Origin: Pseudomonas sp. Seg1
GTDB lineage: Bacteria > Pseudomonadota > Gammaproteobacteria > Pseudomonadales > Pseudomonadaceae
NCBI RefSeq assembly: GCF_018326005.1
Contig: NZ_AP021903.1
Span: forward strand, 5,545,001-5,609,000
DNA length: 64,000 bases
Direction: 5' to 3'
The notes under the pieces were generated by a model, which saw nothing but the letters and a program-made list of their open reading frames with translations, searched no databases and was not told the DNA's origin. Position 1 is the first letter of the stretch; every line of letters begins with the position of its first letter. Made by a program: the position numbers and the translations under genes. Shown here one piece after another: positions 10,441 to 18,749 of this stretch.

Positions 10441-11997
10441 GTGAGCCAATCACTGATCGCTGCCCTGCAAAACCCGGCCCTTTACCCGCACCCCGTCGAA
10501 GGGTTCCAGGTCATCGAAACCCATATCTCGTGGGTGATCCTCACCGGTCCCTTCGCTTATAAAGTGAAGAAGCCCGTGAATTTCGGCTTCCTCGACTTCA
10601 CTAACCTCGAATCGCGCGCACATTTCTGCGCTGAAGAGCTGCGCCTGAACCAGCGTCTGACCGACGATTTGTATCTGGAAGTGTTGCCGGTCACCGGCAG
10701 CATCGAAGCCCCGCAACTGGGCGGCGACGGTCCGGCCATCGAATACGTACTGAAAATGCGCCAGTTCCCGCAGACCGGTTTGCTCAGCACCCTGCAGGCC
10801 AATGGCGAGCTGACCACCCAACACATCGATGAAATGGCCGAACAGATCGCCAAATTCCATCTCACCGCCCCCAAAGTCCCGGCCGAACACGACGCCGGCA
10901 CCCCGGCCAGCGTGATGGCGCCGGTGTCGCAAAACTTCGAGCAGATCCTGCCGTTCCTCAGCGACAAGAACGATCTGCTGCAACTCGAAGCACTCAAAGC
11001 CTGGGCCGAAAGCAGCTTCGAACGCCTCAAGCCGCTGTTCGCCCAGCGTAAAACCGAGGGTTTCACCCGTGAATGCCACGGTGATATCCACTTGGGCAAC
11101 GCCACCGTCATCGACGGCAAAGTGGTGATCTTCGACTGCATCGAATTCAACGAACCGTTCCGCTTCACCGACGTCTGGGCCGACACCGGTTTCCTCGCGA
11201 TGGACCTGGAAGACCGTGGCCTGAAATCGTTGGCGCGCCGCTTCATCAGCCAATACCTGGAGCTGACCGGCGACTATCAGGGCCTGGAAGTGCTGAACTT
11301 CTATAAAGCCTATCGCGCACTGGTTCGCGCCAAGGTTGCGCTGTTCAGCATGCCGGCGGACGCGACCCCGGTGCAGCGCGCCACTACCCTGCGCCAGTAC
11401 CGCAACTACGCCAACCTGGCGGAAAGCTACAGCACCATTCCTTCGCGTTTCATGGCTATCACCCACGGTGTTTCCGCTGTCGGCAAAAGCCACGTGGCCA
11501 TGCGTCTGGTCGAAGCGCTGGGCGCGATCCGTCTGCGTTCCGATGTTGAGCGCAAGCGCCTGTTCGGCGAGCAAACCGTGGCCAATGATGTGCAGGCGGG
11601 CATTTATAGCGCCGACGCCAGCGCCAAGACTTACGCGCGCCTGCATGAGATCGCTGAAGTCATCCTGCACGCCGGTTTCCCGGTGGTCATCGATGCGACT
11701 TACCTCAAGCGTGAGCAGCGCGACAGCGCCGCAAAAATCGCCGAAGCCACCGGTACACCATTCCTGATCCTCGACTGCAACGCGCCGCAAGCGGTGATCG
11801 AGAGCTGGCTGGCGATTCGTCAGGCTGACCAAAAGGATCCGTCCGACGCCACACTGGCCGTGATCGAAGCCCAGCAGGCCAACCGCGAAGCACTGACGCC
11901 GGAAGAGATTCTGCGCAGCAAACGCGTGCAGACCAATGAATCCGGCACGCTGGACACCGTAGTCGCGCAGATCCGTCAGCGCCTTCCAGGCCTGTAA
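10441..11997 (+). CDS. Bifunctional aminoglycoside-phosphotransferase-like / P-loop kinase protein
   Basis: The 518-residue protein has two halves. The N-terminal half (to about 340) is APH-like: the HGDIHLGN motif is the catalytic loop and IFDCIEFN the metal-binding part. The C-terminal half has a Walker A motif (HGVSAVGKSH near residue 345) and resembles small-molecule kinases. Substrates are unknown; this fused family is common in Pseudomonas and is not a proven resistance gene. GTG at 10441 is chosen because AAGGA precedes it; the long upstream in-frame stretch is only the antisense of mrcB. Confidence 0.85.
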   Translation: MSQSLIAALQNPALYPHPVEGFQVIETHISWVILTGPFAYKVKKPVNFGFLDFTNLESRAHFCAEELRLNQRLTDDLYLEVLPVTGSIEAPQLGGDGPAIEYVLKMRQFPQTGLLSTLQANGELTTQHIDEMAEQIAKFHLTAPKVPAEHDAGTPASVMAPVSQNFEQILPFLSDKNDLLQLEALKAWAESSFERLKPLFAQRKTEGFTRECHGDIHLGNATVIDGKVVIFDCIEFNEPFRFTDVWADTGFLAMDLEDRGLKSLARRFISQYLELTGDYQGLEVLNFYKAYRALVRAKVALFSMPADATPVQRATTLRQYRNYANLAESYSTIPSRFMAITHGVSAVGKSHVAMRLVEALGAIRLRSDVERKRLFGEQTVANDVQAGIYSADASAKTYARLHEIAEVILHAGFPVVIDATYLKREQRDSAAKIAEATGTPFLILDCNAPQAVIESWLAIRQADQKDPSDATLAVIEAQQANREALTPEEILRSKRVQTNESGTLDTVVAQIRQRLPGL

Positions 11998-12000
11998 AAA

Positions 12001-12047
12001 ACTATTTCGGCCGTGAAGCCCTCGCTTGCTTCACGGCCGTCAAATAG
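12001..12047 (+). terminator. Long hairpin after the phosphotransferase/kinase gene
   Basis: A 12-bp GC-rich stem (CGGCCGTGAAGC / GCTTCACGGCCG, 12008-12039) is extended by ACTATTT / AAATAGT. It starts 3 bases after the stop codon. There is no proper T run, but the extended A/T stem could serve as terminator or 3' stabiliser. Confidence 0.6.
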
Positions 12048-12087
12048 TGGCACTATACTGGCGTCATAAAACCAACGGTGATATGAC

Positions 12088-12432
12088 ATGAGCCAGCCGA
12101 AACTTCTCGACACCCCGCTGTATGCCTTGCTGCACAAAGATGACATCACAGGTTTCAACAAAGAGCGCCCGCAAGACGGACCAATCGACATGGTCGGCGG
12201 CGACTTCCGTGGCCTCGATCTGCGCGAACTGAACGCCGATGGCGTGGATTTCAGGGACGCATATTTCCGTTCTGCCGATTTGCGTGGCATCGACTTCCGT
12301 AACGCATCGCTGGAGGGCGCAAGTCTGGCTCACGCGCAGATTTCCGGTGCGTACTTCCCGCCGGAGCTGAGTGCTGACGAGATTCTGATGTCGATGAATT
12401 TCGGTACGCGCCTGCGTTATCGCACTCGTTGA
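12088..12432 (+). CDS. Pentapeptide repeat-containing protein
   Basis: The 114-residue protein has a core of A(D/N)LxX-like repeats (DFRGLDLRELNADGVDFRDA..., residues about 38-90), which fold as a right-handed beta-helix. It has no signal peptide. Function is unknown; some pentapeptide proteins protect DNA gyrase, but this short one gives no proof of that. A TATACT -10-like element is at 12054-12059, just after the upstream hairpin, so it probably has its own promoter. Confidence 0.85.
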   Translation: MSQPKLLDTPLYALLHKDDITGFNKERPQDGPIDMVGGDFRGLDLRELNADGVDFRDAYFRSADLRGIDFRNASLEGASLAHAQISGAYFPPELSADEILMSMNFGTRLRYRTR

Positions 12433-12455
12433 GATAACCATCCAGTTCCTCCCCC

Positions 12456-12545
12456 TGTAGGAGTGAGCCTGCTCGCGATGGCGGCTCAACATTCAACTAA
12501 TGTGTTGCCTGTCTGTCCGCCATCGCGAGCAGGCTCGCACCTACA
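12456..12545. repeat. REP inverted pair (REPIN)
   Basis: Two copies of the GGAGTGAGCCTGCTCGCGAT-type repeat face each other (12456-12484 and 12517-12545) around a 32-base centre. This is the typical Pseudomonas extragenic REP pair, probably spread by a RAYT transposase elsewhere in the genome. Confidence 0.9.
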
Positions 12546-12718
12546 TTGATATGTATTTCTTCCCGCCTTTCTGCGTTCGCAGGTCTTCGGCGCCTCTGCG
12601 GCGCACTTTCTTAGAAGCGTTTGAGTTGAATACGACCAAACAACCACGCTTTTCCTACTGATGGCTACACTCCTGAGAAGCTCGCCCACGCACCATTCGG
12701 CCGTCGCAAGGAGGCTTG

Positions 12719-12991
12719 ATGAATGATGAACTGCAACACCTGAAGAATCTTGGCAAGACGTCAGCGCAATGGCTGCATGCCGTGGGCATCCACAGCGCTT
12801 CGGACTTGCGGCGCCTGGGCGCGGTCGATGCCTACCGGGCCGTGCGTACCCGCGGGTTTCGTGCATCGAAGGTGTTGCTGTATGCGATCGAGGGCGCGCT
12901 GATGGATGTGCATTGGAACGACATCCCGGCCGAACGCAAGGACGCCTTGAACAAGCAACTCGAAGCCATTTCCTCGCGTCACAAGAATTGA
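12719..12991 (+). CDS. TfoX C-terminal domain-like protein
   Basis: The 90-residue protein resembles the isolated C-terminal domain of TfoX/Sxy (LKNLGKTSAQWLHAVGIHSASDLRRLGAVDAY...), a helix-hairpin-helix-like fold. The N-terminal TfoX domain is absent. In other bacteria Sxy acts with CRP on competence genes; here it precedes a cNMP-binding protein by 16 bp, which may be meaningful or not. AAGGAGG lies 4 bases before the ATG. Confidence 0.8.
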   Translation: MNDELQHLKNLGKTSAQWLHAVGIHSASDLRRLGAVDAYRAVRTRGFRASKVLLYAIEGALMDVHWNDIPAERKDALNKQLEAISSRHKN

Positions 12992-13007
12992 ACGGGCGCT
13001 GACCGTC

Positions 13008-13832
13008 ATGTACCTGCTTGGGGAACAATCGGCGCTTGCCGACGCATTAATCAACCGCTTGCAGAGTTTGCCTGCACAGTGGCTGCAAGACCTCGAACCG
13101 TGCGGGCCGGCGCTTGAGCTGGAGGCGACTGAGGACTTGATGACGCAGTTGCCCGGCGATCAGTTGTTTTTGCTGACTGAAGGTGTGATCACCGGATACA
13201 TCGGCTCACGCGCACTGTTTTATTGGCAGGAGGGTGACTTCATCGGCCTTCTGCGCGGTGATGACTGGGGCGATTCGCGCCTGTGCAGTGACGGGCCGTT
13301 GCGTTTGACGCCCTATCGACGCAGTGATGTGTTGCAGCATTTGTTTGCCGACGCCAACCGGGCGGAACAATTTCTCCAATACATACTGGGGCAAATGGCT
13401 TTGCTCGCCCACGCAGTGGCCGAGCTGAAACCGCGGGAGTTTCGCAGCACCAACGGCTTCAAACGGGTCGAGGCCGGTGAAATCCTGATTCACCAGGGCG
13501 CCGCCGCCGATCATGTATTTGTGATCATCGACGGGCATGCCGAAGCTTTTGTCGACGGGCAGAAGGTTGGCGAAGTGCCCAAGGACGAGATCTTCGGTGC
13601 CATGGCTGTGTTCACTGGAGAACCGCGTAACGCGACCGTGATTGCCCGCGAACGCAGTACGGTGATGTTGATTCCCGCTGATCAGTTTTTGAGCATGACC
13701 CGCAGCAATCCGAAGATCGCCCACAGCCTGATCGAGAGCATGGCCCGGCGTATCGACCAACTCAACCGTCAGATCATTCAGCTGAGCGCCCTTCATTTAC
13801 AGGGCAATCAGGCCATTCCAGAGACCAGATAA
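13008..13832 (+). CDS. Cyclic-nucleotide-binding domain protein (CbpA-like)
   Basis: The 274-residue protein has a C-terminal cNMP-binding domain (residues about 145-260: EAGEILIHQGAAADHVFVIIDG, then GAMAVFTGEPRNATVIA) and a less conserved N-terminal part that looks like a degenerate second copy. There is no helix-turn-helix, so it is not a CRP-type DNA-binding regulator. P. aeruginosa has a cAMP-binding protein A in the same position, next to the PrrF genes (from memory). The AAGGAG-like signal before the ATG is weak. Confidence 0.8.
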   Translation: MYLLGEQSALADALINRLQSLPAQWLQDLEPCGPALELEATEDLMTQLPGDQLFLLTEGVITGYIGSRALFYWQEGDFIGLLRGDDWGDSRLCSDGPLRLTPYRRSDVLQHLFADANRAEQFLQYILGQMALLAHAVAELKPREFRSTNGFKRVEAGEILIHQGAAADHVFVIIDGHAEAFVDGQKVGEVPKDEIFGAMAVFTGEPRNATVIARERSTVMLIPADQFLSMTRSNPKIAHSLIESMARRIDQLNRQIIQLSALHLQGNQAIPETR

Positions 13833-13852
13833 AATAAATGCAGAAACAGCGG

Positions 13853-13886
13853 TTGACTTGGTAATGAGAATCGCTATGATTATCAC
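13853..13886 (+). promoter_or_regulatory. PrrF promoter with Fur box
   Basis: A -35 TTGACT (13853-13858) and -10 TATGAT (13875-13880) are 16 bp apart. A Fur-box-like sequence GAGAATCGCTATGATTATC (13866-13884) covers the -10 and matches 13 of 19 bases of the GATAATGATAATCATTATC consensus. Fur-Fe2+ bound here would block transcription, as known for PrrF. Confidence 0.9.
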
Positions 13887-14001
13887 AACTGGTCGCGAGA
13901 TCAGTCGATATTCTGAAAAGCCCTTGGTTCGGACTCTCAGATTATCTCCTCATCAGGCTAATCACGGTTATTTGACCCGGTTTTTACCGGGTCTTTTTTT
14001 T
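13887..14001 (+). ncRNA. prrF: PrrF iron-responsive small RNA
   Basis: The region matches PrrF RNA as I remember it: it begins AACTGGTCGCGAGATCAG, has the conserved unpaired core GACTCTCAGATTATCTCC followed by TCATCAGGCTAATCACGG, and ends in the CCCGGTTTTTACCGGG hairpin plus a T run (13976-14001). PrrF is made under iron starvation, pairs with mRNAs for iron-rich proteins through the core with Hfq, and spares iron. Only one copy is present here; P. aeruginosa has two in tandem. It ends 14 bases before the convergent ChaN-like gene. Confidence 0.93.
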
Positions 14002-14014
14002 GCCTGTGGAAAAG

Positions 14015-14863
14015 TCATTTGCCGAACTGTTTGCGCATCTCTTCACAGTAATCGCGCTTGGGCGTCGCCGGTGTGTACCAGACGTAATCGGCCATCTTCG
14101 CGGTAACGTCGGCGCCCTGCTCCGCCAGCATCAGCACCGTGGGCGCCTGCGCGCCCAAGTCCACAACATGCAGCGGCACCCCGACATCCTTGCGCGCATG
14201 CCACGCACCGGCCAGCAACAAGGAAGGTATCGGCGCTGCCAATAGACGCTCGGCCATGCGTCGGTCACGTTGTTGCTGAACCGCCAGCATCGCTGGCATC
14301 TGCGACTCAGGCAGCAAGCCACAGTGTGACTCGCTGATCTGCCCCAGCAGAGTCGTCTTCACGTCTTCAGCATTGCTGCGCTGACCGTTCAAGACTGGCG
14401 GATTGCGATAGAACGCGCGGATTTCAGGGTTATCCAGATTGGCCGCCAGCAACGGGTAAGGTTGTGTGAGAGCGAAGCGGACCATTGGCCCATAAAGATT
14501 CCAGTCCCAACCGTCCTGCCAGGCCAGCGCGCCCGGAAGATCGTTGGGCAACTGCGCGGGTTGCCGCACCGCATCCACCTTCGGCTGCTGATCCGGCGTG
14601 AGCATTTCCAAAAGCAGACTTCCCTGAGAACGCTGCTCGCCGAGCGACTGCAGCAGCCACAACTCGGCGGCGTGGTGATCGGCGTTGTCATGCTGCTCGC
14701 CGATGATTACTCGCCCAGGCTTGGCCAGACGTTTGAGTAATTGCTGCGCCGTCAGCACCTCGCCACTGTGCAGATCGCGAATCTCGCCACCGATTGGCGG
14801 CGGCGCTGCTACATGCTGACATCCCGCAAGCCACAACATCGCCAACAGCCACATCCCACGCAT
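14015..14863 (-). CDS. ChaN family heme-binding lipoprotein
   Basis: The 282-residue protein has a lipoprotein signal ending in LWLAGC. The ChaN/DUF399 domain is recognised by GEQHDNADHHAAELWLL and later GAWHARKDVGVP; C. jejuni ChaN binds heme at a dimer interface. It is the last gene of the heme import operon, 21 bp after the ATPase gene. The ATG at 14863 is chosen because GAGGTGA precedes it and the signal peptide starts there; an ATG at 14884 also exists. Confidence 0.88.
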   Translation of the reverse strand: MRGMWLLAMLWLAGCQHVAAPPPIGGEIRDLHSGEVLTAQQLLKRLAKPGRVIIGEQHDNADHHAAELWLLQSLGEQRSQGSLLLEMLTPDQQPKVDAVRQPAQLPNDLPGALAWQDGWDWNLYGPMVRFALTQPYPLLAANLDNPEIRAFYRNPPVLNGQRSNAEDVKTTLLGQISESHCGLLPESQMPAMLAVQQQRDRRMAERLLAAPIPSLLLAGAWHARKDVGVPLHVVDLGAQAPTVLMLAEQGADVTAKMADYVWYTPATPKRDYCEEMRKQFGK

Positions 14864-14884
14864 GCACTCACCTCGACGAAACAT

Positions 14885-15652
14885 TCAGCGGGCGATGATC
14901 AGCGGATGCCCACGCTCCGGGTGCGGCTGCACCAGCACTTCGAGACCAAACACGTCTTTAAGGGTATCCGGTCGCAGCACTTGCTGCGGCGTATCCAGTG
15001 CGACCGGTTGTCCGCCCTCAAGCAGCAACACGCGATCACAATAACGCGCCGCCAGATTCAGATCATGCAGGATCACCATCACTGCCGCCCCACGGTCGGC
15101 AAACTCGCGCACCGCCTGTAATGTGGTGTGTTGATGCAGCGGATCAAGCATCGACGTCGGCTCATCCAGCAGCAGCGTTTGCCCGACCTGCCCCGGCCAG
15201 AGTTGCGCCAACACCCGCGCCAGATGCACGCGCTGACGCTCGCCACCCGACAACGCCAGATAACTGCGTCCGCTCAAATGCCCAGCATCTGCCGCTGTCA
15301 GTGCTGCGGCAACAATCTCGTCATCGCGTACTCGACCACTCTGATAAGGCAAGCGCCCCATGCCGACCACTTCTTCAACACGAAAGGCAAAATCCAGTGT
15401 CGACACCTGCGGTAACACAGCCAATCGCTGAGCGCGCTGTGTGCCCGTCCAGTGCGCCAATGTTTCACCATCGAGCGAGACTTCACCCTCACTCGCCGCC
15501 AACTCACCACACAAGGCACCGAGCAAGGTGCTCTTACCGGCGCCGTTCGGCCCCAGCACACCGAGCACTTCGCCCGGTTCGAGTTGCAGGGTGACGCCGC
15601 TGAGCACAGCCTTGCGGCCACGCAGGATGTGCAGATTGTGCGCACGCAACAT
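14885..15652 (-). CDS. hmuV: Heme ABC transporter ATP-binding protein
   Basis: The 255-residue ATPase powers heme import across the inner membrane with HmuU. Walker A is GPNGAGKST (about 34-42), the signature is LSGGERQRV, and Walker B is LLLDEPTS followed by the switch His in ILHDLNLA. The FecCD/heme family match and the operon context fix the substrate as heme. In P. aeruginosa the orthologue is called PhuV. Its start overlaps the hmuU stop by one base. Confidence 0.92.
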   Translation of the reverse strand: MLRAHNLHILRGRKAVLSGVTLQLEPGEVLGVLGPNGAGKSTLLGALCGELAASEGEVSLDGETLAHWTGTQRAQRLAVLPQVSTLDFAFRVEEVVGMGRLPYQSGRVRDDEIVAAALTAADAGHLSGRSYLALSGGERQRVHLARVLAQLWPGQVGQTLLLDEPTSMLDPLHQHTTLQAVREFADRGAAVMVILHDLNLAARYCDRVLLLEGGQPVALDTPQQVLRPDTLKDVFGLEVLVQPHPERGHPLIIAR

Positions 15653-16689
15653 CAGGCACGCCCTCGCAGCAGCAGATAAAGGAAGAACGGCGCGCCGATA
15701 AACGCCGTGACAATACCGATCGGCAACTCCGCCGGGGCCAGCGCCAGCCGCGCCACCAGGTCGGCCAGCAACAACAGGCTCGCCCCGGCCAGCACCGAGG
15801 CCGGCAGTAACACACGATGATCAGGCCCCGCGAGCAAGCGCACCAGATGCGGCACCACCAGCCCGACAAAACCGATCATCCCCGCCGCCGCCACCGCCGC
15901 GCCGACGCCCAGCGCCGTACAGAACACCAGTTCGCGCTTGAGCCGTTCGACATCAATGCCCAGATGCCCGGCCTCGGACTCACCCAACAGCAAGGCATTC
16001 AGCGCTTTCGCCCGACGCGGCAACCACAGCGCAACGCCAGCACTGATGATCAGCAAGGGCCACAGCCGCGCATAACTGGCGCCATTGAGGCTGCCGAGGT
16101 TCCAGAACGTCAGCGTGCGCAACGTTGCGTCATCCGCCAGATAGGTGAACAGGCCGACTGCCGAACTGGCCAGCGCCGTCAACGCAATCCCCGCCAGCAA
16201 CATGGTCGCGACATTGGTTTGCCCGTTGCGCCGACCGAGCCGATACACCAGCGCGGTCACCCCGAGCCCGCCCAGAAATGCACACACCGACAGCAGATAA
16301 GGCCCGAACCACTCCGGCAAGCCACCGAAAAACGAGCCGCCGACAATCGCGATCGCCGCACCCAACGCGGCGCCACTGGACACCCCGACCAGCCCCGGGT
16401 CCGCCAGCGGATTACGGAAAAGCCCCTGCATCGCCACACCCGACAACGCCAACACTCCGCCAACCGCCAGCCCGAGCAGGGTTCGCGGCAAACGAATCTG
16501 CCCGAGAATCAGCTCAGCCTGCTCCAGGCCGTCCGGCGCCAGCGGCACGCCGACCAGACGCAACGCCGCGCGCAGGGTATCGAACAGCGGCAGGCTGACC
16601 GGCCCCAGCGCGAGCGACAGCCAGATCGCCAATAAACACAGGAGCGTCAGGCCAACGAACAGGCCACGGGGCTTTACCAGTGTGGTCAT
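15652..16689 (-). CDS. hmuU: Heme ABC transporter permease
   Basis: The 345-residue FecCD-type permease has about ten transmembrane helices; conserved parts are [46 protein letters not shown] and GFVGLVVPH near the C-terminus. It forms the membrane channel for heme with HmuV and receives heme from HmuT. It overlaps hmuT by 4 bp (ATGA). Also called PhuU in Pseudomonas. Confidence 0.92.
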   Translation of the reverse strand: MTTLVKPRGLFVGLTLLCLLAIWLSLALGPVSLPLFDTLRAALRLVGVPLAPDGLEQAELILGQIRLPRTLLGLAVGGVLALSGVAMQGLFRNPLADPGLVGVSSGAALGAAIAIVGGSFFGGLPEWFGPYLLSVCAFLGGLGVTALVYRLGRRNGQTNVATMLLAGIALTALASSAVGLFTYLADDATLRTLTFWNLGSLNGASYARLWPLLIISAGVALWLPRRAKALNALLLGESEAGHLGIDVERLKRELVFCTALGVGAAVAAAGMIGFVGLVVPHLVRLLAGPDHRVLLPASVLAGASLLLLADLVARLALAPAELPIGIVTAFIGAPFFLYLLLRGRA

Positions 16690-17558
16690 TGGCCGCTCTT
16701 GGCCGGGTAAAAACCGTCAGACAGGGTTTTCAACGCCGCCGGCAATCGCGGCCCGAGCCCACCAACCAGCAACGTCGGATCGAGCTCAAGCACACGCCCG
16801 GCCTTGGCCGCGCGACTGGAATTGAGGATGGGGTTTTCCTTGAACAACGCGGCTTTCGCCGCAGCACCTGTCAACGCCCGGTCGGCGAACACCAGCACTT
16901 CAGGATCAAGGCTGGCGAGGGACTCCACGGAGAATGGCTTGTAGCCCGTATGTGTCGCGAGGTTATGCCCGCCCGCCTGTTGCAGCAGCCAGTCGGCGGC
17001 GGTGTCCTTGCCGGCGATCAACGGTTTGCCGCCGGCATGGCCGAGCAACAACAGCACGCCCGGCGCCTTCTGCTTGGACTGTGCTTGTGCAACCCGCGCT
17101 TTCTGCGCATCGAGTTGCTGTTGATAACGTTGCAGCAACTGCGCAGCCTGAGACTCGGCGCCGAGCAATTGGCCCAGATGAGTGACGTTCTTTTGCAGTG
17201 TCGGCAGATCCGGCTGAGCCGAGAACAATTCCACCTGCACCTTGGCTGCCCTCACCTGCGACAGCACCGGTGGCGGACCCATTTCTTCGGTGCCGATGAG
17301 AATATCCGGGCGCAGACTGAGAATGCCCTCGGCAGAAAGACTGCGCTGATAACCGATGCTCGGCAGCGACTTCAACGATTCGGGATGCTGGCTGGTGGTG
17401 TCGACGCCCACCAGTTTCGACTCGCCGCCCAACGCACTGACCCACTCCGACAGCGCACCACCGGCACTGACCCAACGTTGCGGCAATTCAGCCGATGCGG
17501 CCTGAAGACTGACGAAAAGTCCGGCACACAGCACAGCAACGCGGGTACTCAGGCGCAT
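16686..17558 (-). CDS. hmuT: Heme ABC transporter periplasmic substrate-binding protein
   Basis: The 290-residue protein carries a Sec signal peptide (residues 1-23, ending QAASA) and a TroA/FhuD-type binding fold. IGYQRSLSAEGILSLRPDILIGTEEMGPP is the stretch characteristic of the hemin-binding subfamily, containing a Tyr that is the likely axial heme ligand. First gene of hmuTUV-chaN. The ATG at 17558 has AAGGAAG 6 bases upstream; an upstream in-frame ATG at 17651 would hide the signal peptide. No outer-membrane heme receptor or heme-degrading gene is next to it, unlike the phu locus of P. aeruginosa. Confidence 0.92.
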   Translation of the reverse strand: MRLSTRVAVLCAGLFVSLQAASAELPQRWVSAGGALSEWVSALGGESKLVGVDTTSQHPESLKSLPSIGYQRSLSAEGILSLRPDILIGTEEMGPPPVLSQVRAAKVQVELFSAQPDLPTLQKNVTHLGQLLGAESQAAQLLQRYQQQLDAQKARVAQAQSKQKAPGVLLLLGHAGGKPLIAGKDTAADWLLQQAGGHNLATHTGYKPFSVESLASLDPEVLVFADRALTGAAAKAALFKENPILNSSRAAKAGRVLELDPTLLVGGLGPRLPAALKTLSDGFYPAKSGQ

Positions 17559-17721
17559 AACAGCTTCCTTGAACAAGGTTTTCCCGGGCATCAGGATGAC
17601 AGGCCAAGTATCCTCGGCATCTGGCAGACGCCTTTGGGCGATGGCCGCCATTTGATAATTGTTTGCATTTAAACGTCAAGCTCGGACATATCCGGACACG
17701 AGCGGACATTAGAGGATAGCC
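17559..17721. promoter_or_regulatory. Divergent hmuT / Rieske control region
   Basis: A weak Fur-box-like stretch (GATAATTGTTTGCATTT, 17654-17670) lies about 95 bp upstream of hmuT. Between it and the Rieske gene, CGGACA occurs three times at 17683-17688, 17693-17698 and 17703-17708, exactly 10 bp apart on one strand, which is the spacing of one helical turn. This looks like a multi-site operator. The regulator is unknown. Confidence 0.5.
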
Positions 17722-18039
17722 ATGAAGTTTCTCTGCGCGGGTGTCGAGCTGGCCGAGGCCGGCAGCCGCGGTTTCGATATCGCCGGCAAAAAGCTGTTCG
17801 CCGTGCGCCGCAATGGCCAGGCGTATGTCTACCTGAATCGCTGCCCGCACCGGGGCGTGGGACTCGAATGGCATCCCGACCAGTTTCTCGACCCGAGCAA
17901 CAGCCTGATCCAGTGCGCCACTCACGGCGCACTGTTTCTGATCGAGGACGGTGAATGTGTTGCCGGGCCTTGCGCCGGGCAATCGCTGACGGCCATCCCT
18001 TGTCGCGAGGATGCGCAGGGCCTGTGGATCGATGTTTAA
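17722..18039 (+). CDS. Small Rieske-type [2Fe-2S] protein
   Basis: The 105-residue cytoplasmic protein has both halves of the Rieske site, CPHRG (about 42-46) and CATHGALF (about 65-72), which bind a [2Fe-2S] cluster through two Cys and two His. Stand-alone small Rieske proteins usually serve as ferredoxins for oxygenases; no oxygenase is adjacent. It diverges from the heme operon and its stop overlaps that of sfsA by a few bases. AGAGGA precedes the ATG. Confidence 0.88.
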   Translation: MKFLCAGVELAEAGSRGFDIAGKKLFAVRRNGQAYVYLNRCPHRGVGLEWHPDQFLDPSNSLIQCATHGALFLIEDGECVAGPCAGQSLTAIPCREDAQGLWIDV

Positions 18040-18749
18040 CCGTTGAGCAGCACGTCGAGTCGCCGGTCGATCACCATCTCTTGATGATTCAGCCGCACCC
18101 CATAAGCCAAGACCTCGACCCCATCGGCGACCGCTTCGCGTAACGCATCGGCGTAGGCCGAATCGATCTCCACCGCAGGACGCACCGCCTCAATCCCGGT
18201 GAGATTTACGCAATACAACTGCACCGCACGAATCCCGTCCCGCGCCAGATGCGCCAGCTCGCGCAAATGCTTGGCGCCGCGTTGCGTGACGGCATCGGGA
18301 AACGCCGCCACATTGGTGCCATCAAAGCCCAGGGTGACGCTTTTCACTTCTACATAAGCGGGGCCGCTCGGGTATTCGAGACGAAAATCGATGCGGCTCT
18401 TTTCCTGCCCGTACGCCACTTCGCGCTTCAACGCGGTAAACCCGTTCAGCTCGCTGATGACGCCGGCCTGCAAGGCTTCTTCGACCAGCCCGTTGGCGCG
18501 TCCGGTGTTCACACAAAACAACCGCCCCTGCGGGGTTTCGCCGATCTCCCAGGTGCCGGGCAATTTGCGTTTAGGGTCATTGGAGCGACTGAACCAGACC
18601 TGCCCGCCTTCGACCTGACAATTAAGCATTGAGCCTGTGTTCGGACAGTGAATGGTCAACAATTCGCCACCAACCGTTTCGACGTCGGCGAGAAAGCGCT
18701 TGTAACGACGGATCAGCCGCGCCTCTTCCAGAGGAGGATAAAAGCGCAT
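18036..18749 (-). CDS. sfsA: SfsA family protein (sugar fermentation stimulation homologue)
   Basis: The 237-residue protein matches SfsA over its length ([36 protein letters not shown]...YVEVKSVTL). The DUF/nuclease-like core with the E-V-K motif suggests a PD-(D/E)XK-like fold that binds DNA; the true role is unsettled. It directly follows the aminotransferase gene with a one-base overlap. Confidence 0.92.
   Translation of the reverse strand: MRFYPPLEEARLIRRYKRFLADVETVGGELLTIHCPNTGSMLNCQVEGGQVWFSRSNDPKRKLPGTWEIGETPQGRLFCVNTGRANGLVEEALQAGVISELNGFTALKREVAYGQEKSRIDFRLEYPSGPAYVEVKSVTLGFDGTNVAAFPDAVTQRGAKHLRELAHLARDGIRAVQLYCVNLTGIEAVRPAVEIDSAYADALREAVADGVEVLAYGVRLNHQEMVIDRRLDVLLNG

Noticed and set aside
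13858..14106. 82-codon open frame starting in the PrrF promoter
   Set aside because: It crosses the Fur box, PrrF RNA and its terminator; the RNA explains the conservation.
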